Source: Alistipes sp. (GTDB taxonomy: Bacteria; Bacteroidota; Bacteroidia; Bacteroidales; Rikenellaceae). Taken from it: a stretch of 56,043 nucleotides of DNA. The notes under the pieces are model-generated. The model searched no databases and was not told the DNA's origin. It was given only the letters and a program-made list of their open reading frames with translations. The position numbers were made by a program, and so were the translations under genes. Below, piece after piece: positions 25,599 through 34,500 of this stretch. The stretch spans positions 1-56,043 of the forward strand of contig JAFTWZ010000012.1 in assembly GCA_017465055.1 (NCBI GenBank). Direction: 5' to 3'. How positions within the stretch are numbered: position 1 is the stretch's first letter; every line of letters starts with the position of its first letter.

Positions 25599-26623
25599 CT
25601 CTTTTCGGCAGTTGATAGTAGTCCACACGCTGCCTCGATATCCTCGCCTCGCGAAGCACGCAATGTAGTCTGTATGCCGCGCTTGGTGAGCGTGTCGCGA
25701 AACTCGATAATCTTCTCGAGCGGTGGAGAGAAGAATGGCGAGTCGGGAATCTTGTGAAAGCGAATCAGGTTGATACGACACTTGATGCCATCGAGAAGGC
25801 GCAATAGCTCTTTTATATGGCGCGGTGAGCAATTCATACCCTCCAATACTATATATTCGAACGATACGCGTCGCTGGTGCGTGAAGTCGTAGCGGCGCAG
25901 GATGTCGCACACATCCCAGATAGGGTAGGCATTCTCAATAGGCATAATCTCCTTGCGCTCATCGGGGAAGGGATTATGCAGCGATACGGCAAGGTGCACC
26001 TTCGACTCGTCTAAGAGGCGTGGTAAGGTCTTGGCAACACCCGAGGTCGACACCGTGATGCGCGTAGGCGACCACGCCATTCCCCACTCCGAGGTGAGGA
26101 TGTCGAGCGTCAGCATAAGGTTGTCGATGTTGTCTAACGGCTCGCCCATACCCATAAAAACCAGGTTGGTGAGCTTATCACGCTCAGGAATCGAGATTAT
26201 CTGGTTGATAATCTCGGTTGAGGAGAGGCTATGCCGCAGTCCCATACGCCCTGTGGCGCAGAACTTACAGCCCATACGGCAGCCCGCCTGCGACGACACG
26301 CAGAGCGTCATACGCTCGCCATCGGGGATTAATGCCGATTCGATATACTCGTCCTCGGAGGTGGCAAAGAGATACTTCTTCGTACCATCGCTCGATGTCG
26401 ACACCTTTAGTGGCGCTGAAAGACCCAAATCGCACTGCTCTTTGAGGCGCTCACGAGCCACCTTCGATAGGTCGGTCATAGCGTCGATGTCGGTGACAAA
26501 ACGCGTATATAGCCATTTGGCTATCTGCTTATGCGCAAAGCGTGGTAGGTCAAGTTGCTCACATATAGCCCTTAACCCCTCCAATGTGCTACCATATAGT
26601 TGCGGTTTTTTAGTCTTTGTCAT
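25595..26623 (-). CDS. rlmN: Dual-specificity RNA methyltransferase RlmN
   Basis: A 342-residue radical SAM enzyme that methylates C2 of A2503 in 23S rRNA and A37 of some tRNAs. The cluster motif is C115-RMG-C119-KF-C122. Other marks are GMGEPLDN, the S-T-SG segment ITVSTSGVAKTLP, and the C-terminal catalytic Cys333 in EAACGLLS. The ATG at 26623 follows a -7 box TATTTTTG at 26648-26655. Its stop overlaps the start of GH97, making a housekeeping RNA modifier the first gene of a glycosidase operon. Confidence 0.96.
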   Translation of the reverse strand: MTKTKKPQLYGSTLEGLRAICEQLDLPRFAHKQIAKWLYTRFVTDIDAMTDLSKVARERLKEQCDLGLSAPLKVSTSSDGTKKYLFATSEDEYIESALIPDGERMTLCVSSQAGCRMGCKFCATGRMGLRHSLSSTEIINQIISIPERDKLTNLVFMGMGEPLDNIDNLMLTLDILTSEWGMAWSPTRITVSTSGVAKTLPRLLDESKVHLAVSLHNPFPDERKEIMPIENAYPIWDVCDILRRYDFTHQRRVSFEYIVLEGMNCSPRHIKELLRLLDGIKCRINLIRFHKIPDSPFFSPPLEKIIEFRDTLTKRGIQTTLRASRGEDIEAACGLLSTAEKR

Positions 26624-26647
26624 ATCCTCACAGCCTTATCTCGACTA

Positions 26648-26655
26648 CAAAAATA
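26648..26655 (-). promoter_or_regulatory. -7 box of rlmN operon
   Basis: TATTTTTG on the minus strand fits TAnnTTTG and lies 25 bases before the rlmN ATG. A matching -33 element is not clear. Confidence 0.45.
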
Positions 26656-26709
26656 ATAAAATTTAAACATTTTTCAGTCTAAAGTGACATTTATTTCAAA
26701 TTTTATATA

Positions 26710-26717
26710 TATCTTTG
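26710..26717 (+). promoter_or_regulatory. -7 box of tonB
   Basis: TATCTTTG fits TAnnTTTG and lies about 92 bases before the tonB ATG. The gap between divergent rlmN and tonB holds both promoters. Confidence 0.5.
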
Positions 26718-26808
26718 CGTAGTGTAGTGTGCGTGTGTGGTGCTCTGGTGCGGAAATACGTAGACTGCTCTCGTGGTAAGTAATTTAAAACTAAAAAATT
26801 AGATATAA

Positions 26809-27510
26809 ATGGAGATTAAGAAATCACCTAAAGCAGACTTGCAGAACAGAAGAATCATATTTCTTCTCGTTGGTCTGGTAATCGCCTTAGGCATTACTGG
26901 CCTCGCATTTTCTATTAACTCAAAGCCAGAGGCTGGCGAGTACAAGCCACCTAAGCGCGAGACTACCGAGATGGAGCAGATCGACAACACTCGTCAGGAT
27001 CAGCCAGAGACTCCCCCAGAGCAGCAGAAGGCTCAGGCTCAGGTGGTAACCGACGTGCTTAACATCGTATCTAACGATCAGAAGATCGAGACAAACATCG
27101 TCTTCGTAGACGAGGCTGACGACTTCGGCGACTTTGAGATGGTTATCGAGGATAAGGAGGAGGAGATTGTCGAGGAGGAGATCTTCATCACCGTAGAGGA
27201 TATGCCTACATTCCAGGGCGGTGGTCTGCCAGAGTTCCGTAACTGGGTACAGCAGAATGTGAAGTATCCACAGATTGCCCTCGAGAATGGTATTCAGGGT
27301 AACGTGGTTGTTCAGTTCGTTGTAGGTCCTGATGGCAAGATGACCAACTTCAAGGTTCTTCAGTCGCCTGATAAGACCCTCTCAGACGCTACTATCGCTG
27401 TGCTCAATAAGGCTAATGAGCTTAAGAGAGGCTGGAAGCCTGGTAAGCAGCGTGGTAAACCAGTGAAGGTGTCATTCACAATGCCCGTACGATTTGTAAT
27501 CCAGCAGTAA
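26809..27510 (+). CDS. tonB: Energy transducer TonB
   Basis: A 233-residue inner-membrane protein that passes proton-motive energy to TonB-dependent outer-membrane receptors. One membrane segment spans about 16-35. A Pro/Glu/Gln-rich periplasmic linker and an acidic stretch (about 100-130) follow. The C-terminal TonB domain (about 145-233) shows YPQIALENGIQGNVVVQFVV, the usual Bacteroidota form, and PVRFVI near the end. No exbB/exbD genes are adjacent. A strong terminator follows directly, so it is probably monocistronic. Confidence 0.92.
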   Translation: MEIKKSPKADLQNRRIIFLLVGLVIALGITGLAFSINSKPEAGEYKPPKRETTEMEQIDNTRQDQPETPPEQQKAQAQVVTDVLNIVSNDQKIETNIVFVDEADDFGDFEMVIEDKEEEIVEEEIFITVEDMPTFQGGGLPEFRNWVQQNVKYPQIALENGIQGNVVVQFVVGPDGKMTNFKVLQSPDKTLSDATIAVLNKANELKRGWKPGKQRGKPVKVSFTMPVRFVIQQ

Positions 27511-27536
27511 CGAGGCTGACAGATATGAAAAACAAA

Positions 27537-27578
27537 GTAACGCACGTGACGGGAAGGTTGTCGTGCGTTACTTATTTA
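27537..27578 (+). terminator. Terminator after tonB
   Basis: A perfect 10-bp stem (gtaacgcacg at 27537-27546, cgtgcgttac at 27562-27571) with a 15-base loop is followed by ttattta. It lies 26 bp after the tonB stop and 33 bp before hflX. Confidence 0.8.
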
Positions 27579-27604
27579 TATATATAAGGTTGATATTGTA
27601 TTAG

Positions 27605-28837
27605 ATGAAAGAGGAGAAGGTAAGCATAAAACGCCGACGCGAAGAGCCACAGCCTACTGTCGAGGAGCGCCAGACGCGCGCTGTGCTTGTTGCCGTAGTG
27701 CGCGACAGCCAAAACCCCGCTACGGCAGTGGAGTACCTCGACGAACTGGAGTTCTTGGCCGAGACGGCAGATATAACGACCGTGAGACGCTTCACGCAAC
27801 GATTGCCACAGCCACTATCAAAGATATACGTAGGCCCAGGTAAACTCGAGGAGATAGCCCTATGGTGTAAGGAGAATGAGATTGACGTAGCTATCTTCGA
27901 CGACGAGCTGTCGCCAGCGCAGACACGTAACATAGAGCAGGCGATGCCCTGCCGAATAATGGATAGAACGCGCCTGATTCTCGATATCTTTATGTCGCGA
28001 GCACAGACTGCATATGCCAAGACGCAGGTGGAGCTGGCGCAGAACGAGTATATGCTGCCACGACTGGCGGGACTATGGACCCACCTCGAGCGTCAGCGTG
28101 GTGGTACGGGTACGCGTGGCGGTGCTGGTGAGCGCGAGATTGAGACCGATAGACGTATCGTAAGAAACCGCATAGCCAAGCTCAAGGAGGACCTCAAGAA
28201 GATAGACCGTCAGATGGCTGTGCAGCGTTCAAATCGCGGTCAGATGGTGCGCGTGGCACTGGTAGGCTATACCAATGTCGGTAAGTCGACACTGATGAAC
28301 CTCCTCTCGAAGAGCGAGGTATTTGCCGAAAACAAGCTCTTTGCAACGCTCGATACTACGGTGCGCAAGGTGGTCTTCGATAACCTGCCCTTCCTAATGT
28401 CCGACACCGTAGGCTTTATCCGCAAGCTCCCTACGGAGCTTATCGAGTCGTTTAAGTCGACGCTCGACGAGGTGCGTGAGGCCGATCTGCTACTGCACGT
28501 GGTAGATATCTCGCACCCAGGCTTCGAGGACCAGATTGCCGTGGTGAAGCAGACTCTCGCAGATATCGGCGCTGGCGATAAGCCAGTATTCTTGGTGTTT
28601 AACAAGATTGACGCCTACACCTACACGCCTAAGGAGGAGGACGACCTGACGCCTGCGACGAAGGAGAATATGTCGCTCGACGACCTCAAGAAGAGCTGGA
28701 TAGCTAAGGCTAACACCCCCTGCATATTCATCTCGGCACGCGATAAGACAGGAGTCGACAAGCTCCGTGCAGACCTCTACGGTATGGTGCGCGAGATACA
28801 CGCGGGCCGATATCCGTTCAACAACTTCCTATACTAA
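27605..28837 (+). CDS. hflX: GTPase HflX
   Basis: A 410-residue ribosome-associated GTPase that rescues stalled or heat-damaged 50S subunits. The N-terminal HflX domain occupies about 20-180 (VGPGKLEEIA, IFDDELSPAQTRNIE, glycine-rich GGTGTRGGAGEREIETDRR). The G domain follows with G1 GYTNVGKST at 221-229, DTVGFIRKLP (G3) and NKID (G4). The ATG at 27605 stands 33 bp after the tonB terminator. upp follows after 20 bp, suggesting a shared transcript. Confidence 0.96.
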   Translation: MKEEKVSIKRRREEPQPTVEERQTRAVLVAVVRDSQNPATAVEYLDELEFLAETADITTVRRFTQRLPQPLSKIYVGPGKLEEIALWCKENEIDVAIFDDELSPAQTRNIEQAMPCRIMDRTRLILDIFMSRAQTAYAKTQVELAQNEYMLPRLAGLWTHLERQRGGTGTRGGAGEREIETDRRIVRNRIAKLKEDLKKIDRQMAVQRSNRGQMVRVALVGYTNVGKSTLMNLLSKSEVFAENKLFATLDTTVRKVVFDNLPFLMSDTVGFIRKLPTELIESFKSTLDEVREADLLLHVVDISHPGFEDQIAVVKQTLADIGAGDKPVFLVFNKIDAYTYTPKEEDDLTPATKENMSLDDLKKSWIAKANTPCIFISARDKTGVDKLRADLYGMVREIHAGRYPFNNFLY

Positions 28838-28857
28838 CGCAACAAAACCCTAAGACT

Positions 28858-29511
28858 ATGGTAAAGATACTCAACAAGGAGAATACTATTCTCAACAAGT
28901 TCCTCGCTCAGATGCGCGATAAGAGCGTGCAGCGCGATTCGATGCGTTTCCGCCGTAATATGGAGCGTGTGGCCGAGATTATGGCCTACGAGATATCTAA
29001 GAAGCTAAACTACAAGACGCAGCACGTAGAGACGCCTCTGGGTATAGCGGCTGTCGAGTGCATAAGCGATAAGGTGGTCATAGCAACGATACTACGTGCG
29101 GGCCTGCCATTCCATCAGGGCTTTTTGAACTACTTCGACGATGCCGACAACGGATTTGTATCGGCCTACCGTAAGAGCCGCCCCGATGGTAGCTTTATAG
29201 TCGATGTTGAGTATGTCTCGACATCGTCGCTGTCGGGCAAGACGCTTATTCTTGTCGACCCGATGCTCGCTACGGGTACCTCGCTGATGTTGGTATACGA
29301 CGCCCTGGTGCGCCGCGCTGGCGAACCCGAGCATACGCATTTTGCCGCAGCCTTCGCCTCGGAGCAGGGCGTGGACTATGTGCTTAAGCATACCAACCCC
29401 GAGAAGTGCACACTGTGGTGCGCGGCAGTAGATGAGGAGCTTACCTCGAAGTCGTATATCGTTCCAGGCATTGGCGACGCTGGTGACTTGGCATACGGCG
29501 TAAAGCTGTAG
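28858..29511 (+). CDS. upp: Uracil phosphoribosyltransferase
   Basis: A 217-residue enzyme making UMP from uracil and PRPP in pyrimidine salvage. The PRPP-binding loop DPMLATGTS is at 134-142, and the flexible arm and dimer region ATILRAGLPFHQGF near 76-90. The C-terminal uracil-binding stretch GIGDAGDLAYG is intact. Length is normal for the family. It lies 20 bp after hflX. Confidence 0.96.
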   Translation: MVKILNKENTILNKFLAQMRDKSVQRDSMRFRRNMERVAEIMAYEISKKLNYKTQHVETPLGIAAVECISDKVVIATILRAGLPFHQGFLNYFDDADNGFVSAYRKSRPDGSFIVDVEYVSTSSLSGKTLILVDPMLATGTSLMLVYDALVRRAGEPEHTHFAAAFASEQGVDYVLKHTNPEKCTLWCAAVDEELTSKSYIVPGIGDAGDLAYGVKL

Positions 29512-29547
29512 CCTACGGCGAGATACTAACCAATTAGCGTTGAGGAT

Positions 29548-30276
29548 ATGAAAAGAGGTCTACTTCTTGCGGCGGTGTTGCTGCTCGGTATTACGTCTGT
29601 GAGTGCTCAGGACGTTACACACGGCGTGCTAAGGCAAAAGAGTGGCGAGCTACTATATGCTGCTGACGACAACCAGTGGCTCACGCGCGAGGCGTGGATA
29701 GAGAGATACGGACGTAAGGAGTTTAGGCTGACGTTTGGCAACGACTCGCGATATGATCACGCTCAGGAGCTGGGTATGGTGCGTACCGATATCCTGCAGA
29801 GCGTAAAACTTATTGGCGAAGGAAACATCGTTTGGGAGCGCGTCATAGAGAGCGATGTCCCCGTTGAGCAACTAAAGCTCGCGGCGCGTAAACGTTTGGC
29901 TAGCGTGCTCTATGAGTCGAAGGATAAGATTGTCGGTGGCGTCATCGAGCACGGCTTTGTTCGCGACGATAAGGGGCGTCCGTGGGGTATTAAGAATGCC
30001 CATTGGAAGGGCGTGGTGACCTATGAGTTCAAAGAGGGACGATACAAGGTGTCGCTGTCGCACGTGCAGTATAAGACTCTGCGTAGCAGTTCGCTCGGTA
30101 TCTATAGCCTCGGCTTTGCTACCGAGAAGACCTATATCCCTTTAGCCAATCTGCTCTACCCCTACAGCCAGAGAGCCAACACGGGGCGTTACTATCGCCT
30201 TGTCGACTTTATTGACTACAACTTCTCAGCCATCTTCGTACTCTTCGAGGCCGCGATACCTGCGGAGGAGTGGTAG
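29548..30276 (+). CDS. Exported protein of unknown function, possibly DUF4468-like
   Basis: A 242-residue protein with a clear Sec signal peptide (LLLAAVLLLGITSVSAQ). The middle part (about 85-200) has an IVWERVIESDVPVEQLKLAA stretch followed by a beta-rich region (VTYEFKEGRYKVSLSHV). This reminds me of the Bacteroidota DUF4468 domain with a TBP-like fold, but the match is from memory and not certain. It lies 36 bp after upp and before a stem-loop at 30337-30373. Location is periplasm or outer membrane. No function can be named. Confidence 0.7.
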   Translation: MKRGLLLAAVLLLGITSVSAQDVTHGVLRQKSGELLYAADDNQWLTREAWIERYGRKEFRLTFGNDSRYDHAQELGMVRTDILQSVKLIGEGNIVWERVIESDVPVEQLKLAARKRLASVLYESKDKIVGGVIEHGFVRDDKGRPWGIKNAHWKGVVTYEFKEGRYKVSLSHVQYKTLRSSSLGIYSLGFATEKTYIPLANLLYPYSQRANTGRYYRLVDFIDYNFSAIFVLFEAAIPAEEW

Positions 30277-30336
30277 TCGCGAGCTAACATTTATTTGGCG
30301 TAGTATCTTCTAACACGAAGAGTATCGAGATAAACG

Positions 30337-30373
30337 GTTAAGGTGCAAAAAACAACGCTTTTTGCACCTTAAC
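30337..30373. terminator. 15-bp stem-loop between convergent operons
   Basis: gttaaggtgcaaaaa (30337-30351) and tttttgcaccttaac (30359-30373) form a perfect 15-bp inverted repeat with a 7-base loop. It lies between the exported-protein gene and the end of the 20-kb operon and may serve both strands, although no separate T-run follows. Confidence 0.6.
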
Positions 30374-30420
30374 TACATCAGTCGCAGCCTTACGCAGGCG
30401 AAGTTATAGCACGGGGCGCG

Positions 30421-31074
30421 CTATTGTCGCGTTAGGCTATAAGTATGCACAACGCCCGAGGCCTTAGATACTACGCTCAGATCTGAGATGTTGCTACAGA
30501 GAATCTTGAGACAAGTCTCGTAGCGAAGCAGCTCGAATCGCTCTTTATAAGCTCTAAGCGTCGAAGAGTCGTTGTCCTTGTCGTTTAGAAACGACTCTAT
30601 CTCACGTAGCTCCTCATCGATGTCGGCAAATAACTTGACAATATTATCACCATCGAAGAGCCTTGTGGCAAAGTCTACCTCTCGACTATTGAGCCCCAAG
30701 CAGTATATATCGCAACGTGCCGTGTTACATATGTATGGCTTTATGCGCTCTAAAAACTGCGCCCACTCCTTGTCATCAGCAGCCTCGTGAACCTCAATGC
30801 TCAAGAAGAGTATATCCTTGCCACAGATGCTCTGGTGGATATTGACAACATCGTTGATATCCTCCCACGAAACAACAACGTTGGTATCGGTAGGAAGATC
30901 TATGCGCCTCTCGCCAATAGTTGCGTAAATAAAATCTGACTCGGACTTTAGACCCAAGCCCTGCAATCTCCACGAAACATTGAAATATCGAGTCTGTCCA
31001 GCATCCAGAGTACTGAGATTATCGATATATCTCTCCTTCGTGTGATTATATACTCGAAGTGTGTATCTGCGCAT
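30421..31074 (-). CDS. Unknown protein, tenth gene of the ATPase/SEDS-PBP operon
   Basis: A 217-residue protein with no signal peptide or membrane segment. The N-terminal half looks beta-rich (RYTLRVYNHTKERYI; RRIDLPTDTNVVVSWEDI). The middle alternates strand and helix (DILFLSIEVHE, CDIYCLGLNSREVDF, DNIVKLFADIDEELREIESF), as in Rossmann or vWA-like folds. No metal-binding motif can be named. The ATG at 31074 is 3 bp after the preceding stop. I do not recognise the family. Its position suggests a cytoplasmic accessory of the operon's complex. Confidence 0.75.
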   Translation of the reverse strand: MRRYTLRVYNHTKERYIDNLSTLDAGQTRYFNVSWRLQGLGLKSESDFIYATIGERRIDLPTDTNVVVSWEDINDVVNIHQSICGKDILFLSIEVHEAADDKEWAQFLERIKPYICNTARCDIYCLGLNSREVDFATRLFDGDNIVKLFADIDEELREIESFLNDKDNDSSTLRAYKERFELLRYETCLKILCSNISDLSVVSKASGVVHTYSLTRQ

Positions 31075-31077
31075 ACC

Positions 31078-31521
31078 TTATTTACCTTCAAAACAATTAT
31101 CCTCGGCTAACTTGTAGACCATCCACGTCGGGACAAGCACAAAGTTGCCATCCGTAGGTAGCAACACATAGTTGTCGTCCACCTCGAACTTATGCACCTC
31201 GGAGATATCGGCAAGAATACGCACATCGTCGAGGTCTACGTTAAACTTGTAGGTGTTGACGTCACCCTTAGGTCCAATCTTGATAGACGAAAAGCGGTTG
31301 TTCTCAACCTTAGCCCAATTAGATTTGTTGACAGCCGTCTCGAAGATGTCCTCCTTGAGCCATATGGTCGCCTTATCGAGAGGCATATTCAGGTGTCTGT
31401 TCACCGTGTCAACATCCTGCGTCGTAACCTTCGTTGCTCGAGTGCAGAAGTAGGCACCGATGCCCATCACCAAAAGGATAAAGATGTATGCTCCGATGTG
31501 ATTTGATATTCGTGTTCCCAT
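31078..31521 (-). CDS. Small bitopic membrane protein, ninth gene of the operon
   Basis: A 147-residue protein with one N-terminal membrane segment (about 9-27; IGAYIFILLVMGIGAYF) and a soluble part of about 120 residues that seems mixed alpha/beta (NTYKFNVDLDDVRILADI; NFVLVPTWMVYKL). It is probably anchored in the inner membrane with the domain outside. No family is recognised. It starts 6 bp after the SEDS-PBP gene and ends 3 bp before the last gene, so translation of all three is likely coupled. Confidence 0.78.
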   Translation of the reverse strand: MGTRISNHIGAYIFILLVMGIGAYFCTRATKVTTQDVDTVNRHLNMPLDKATIWLKEDIFETAVNKSNWAKVENNRFSSIKIGPKGDVNTYKFNVDLDDVRILADISEVHKFEVDDNYVLLPTDGNFVLVPTWMVYKLAEDNCFEGK

Positions 31522-31527
31522 AGTATA

Positions 31528-34500
31528 CTATTTATTTGTGTTCATATAATCTAAGAAGGCCTTAGACGTTACTACAGTATCGATAATGCTCTGGTCCAAA
31601 GCTCTCCATCCTCCGTTGCCCGAATGCTCGTAGTCAACCTGGTATATAATGAAGTACTTTACCTCCTGTAGCTCCTCGGCTGAGCACTGCGTAAGCTTCC
31701 TGTCGGTAATGATGGTTACCAATAGGTGGTCCTCTTTGTCTATGCCATTCCAATATCCATTTATAGTACCTGTCTTACCATAGACGTAGAATGTTGGGAC
31801 AGAGCTTGAACTCTCCTCGGCCTTGCCGTCATCAATCTTAATCTTTATATTGCCTTGATTAGTCTTATAATCTTTAGCTGTGCCGAGGCCACTGGCGGTA
31901 CCAGTTCCACTCTGGTATACCAAACTCATACCCTTTATAAGCTCGTTGCGCACGTCGAGATAGTCAGTGATGCCGTCGCTCCACGAGTCGTCTATGTCAA
32001 ACTGCTCATATGGTGGTCTCTTCTTGCTTTTGTCTAAGTTGTACAGTGAGAGCGAGTAGTTCTTATTAAGTGTTATAAGACGTCCGTACATCTCGGCCAT
32101 ATCGTATGGCGAAACGTTCCAAATGGTGTTGCTACCAATGGCTACGGAGCGAACCATATACTCGTTTAGCTGTCGAGGTGTGGTTCTGCCTTCGCGCACG
32201 GCGAGATTGAAGAATGACCTTGGTCTTAGAGAGTCATAGTCCTTGTAGAGCTTCAGTCCGAAGTTTGTCGACAAGCCAGCCGGTAGTAACGCCGTGGTGT
32301 CGCTGGCAGTAGTTATGCCGCGAGCTATGTCCGAAGATAGGAACCTATTGAACGACAAGGTGCTGTTGCCGCCAACCTTACTAATCCTCATTTCGGGGAA
32401 TGAGGCGGTATTGCTGTTATACCACTTCTTCAAACGCTTATTGTAATCGTCTGTACTCTCTCCCTTCTGTCGCTGAGGCTTAGCCTGCTTGTAACCTGGT
32501 ATACTACTATGATTGGGCTTAAAGAACATAGTGTTTCTATCGCGCTCTTTCGATGCGGTCATATAATCTTTCTGTCCCAATGACTCTTTAGTGAAAGCAC
32601 CTATATATGCCATTATAGAGTTGTAGTAGTTACTTGATTTATAGATATAGTTCTTAATATCTATGACGCCATTAACACCCTGCTCATCGCCCTTTAGCGA
32701 CTTGAAGGTTGTTTCTAAGGGCTCTCCAGCATAACTCTTGAAGGTGTAGTGCTTGCCATTGGTGGTCTTAGTCTCTTTATCCATTGATATCTCTCGAGGC
32801 GCAAGCATATTGAGATTTGTCCACCAGCCAGTGTTATACATCGTGGTGACGGCGGTCCACACAATAGGCTTCTGCGTCGAGCCTGGGCCTCGACGAAGAT
32901 TGTTGCGCGAGAAGTTGCCGAAGTAGCGAGTCTCCGTAGCTCGGCCCTTCTCGAAGTTGATATAGAGCGAGTCGGAAATCTTACCAATACGACTATAGTC
33001 GTTAGGGTTGAGGCGATACTCCTTGTTTGAGCGATAATCGACCATCGCCTGAACACGACCATCGCCATCGGCAACAATAACAGCTCTATCGGCTGCGTCG
33101 CTCTTGTTGTCGAGATTACCAAGTTTGTCGCTATACACCTTGTACAACGCCATAGTTAGCTCGCTATCGATGCTGAGTGCTATGTCTGTGTTAGGTAGAC
33201 CCTGACCTTTCTCCTTAATCAGACGCTTGTGTGCGGTCATAATGTCGCCAACAACATCGCGAGACCAGAACATCTTGTGGCCAAATGGATAGAGGAAGGC
33301 TCTATCGCCGTTGATCAAGATATTCTTAGCAAAATAGGTGCTACGCTGGAGTGGGAGGTTGTCTAAGGCACTATTCTGGTCATTGATGACGAAGTCGTTC
33401 TTGCGAACGTTAGCAACATTTAGACCCTGCGGATTTAGCTCGACAATGCCATCGGCTCCGATAACCACTCGACGCCCCGATGTGCCTGCTGCCACAAGCT
33501 GCACGGCCTCGCCATTGGTTAGACGCTTGGGGATGTATACGATACCATCGCTGTATACGCACACACTGTCTCCAGCGTTGCTACTATCGGCCTCGATAAT
33601 GCTACCAGTCCACTGACTACGCCTCTTAGATGGCATATGGTAGTTAATAGCGTTGATGCCTGTGGCAAACTCCAGAGTGTCGTGATAGATGACGTTGTAC
33701 TTATTCGCTCCCTTTACCTTATCGTAGCTAATCGAACGAACATTGCGCAGGCAGATAACATTCTGCAAGCTATTGTTCTTCGAGCCCGACTCCTTGTAGT
33801 GCTCAAGCAGTCGTTGCGTCATAGGATCGCACTTTTCGAGTGCTATTATGACAGAGTCGTACTTATACAACGAGTCGACAAACGACGACATATCTCGTCG
33901 GAGAGGTACTCGGTGCTTAAGTTCTCTCTGATAACTCTTGAGCGCAGGGGTGATGTAGGTGTCAAGATCGTTGGCGACTTTGGCCATAAGGAACTCGATG
34001 TTGTATACGCCTTGATCATAGTAGGCGTAATCCTTAAAGTCGGTCTTGGATAGAACCTCCTCAGGCGATTGTTTCTCTATCGCCTCGCTGTAGGTTATAC
34101 CTTCGGAGTAGTCATTATTGTGTCCTGTGGTATATAGCACGATAGCTGAAATAATAAACAGGGCAACAATGAATAGGCCGCCTATCTCCTGCCTCTGTCT
34201 AATGCTGACATAGAGCATTGAGTTGTCCTCAATCATACGGTTGAACTGATTCTTGCCAAAGAGAGCTGAGATTACTCCAAGCGCAACCAGTATAAAGAAG
34301 TAGAGTGCAGAGACGCGCGAGGTGATAGATATAAGTGGGAAATCCTGGCCAAAGAAGATAAATGACCTGGTATTTGCCAAGAATATCATCAACGATTGCA
34401 CGGCAAAGAGCAGTGCTACCTGTATGACAATGACACGTGACCAGCGATATATAGCCACTGAGTATAGCGCTATCAGAAGGTACACGCTAAAGGATAAAAC

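Noticed and set aside
25599-25910. N-terminal extension of the GH97 protein by 104 residues
   Set aside because: It overlaps rlmN in another frame and would bury the signal peptide.
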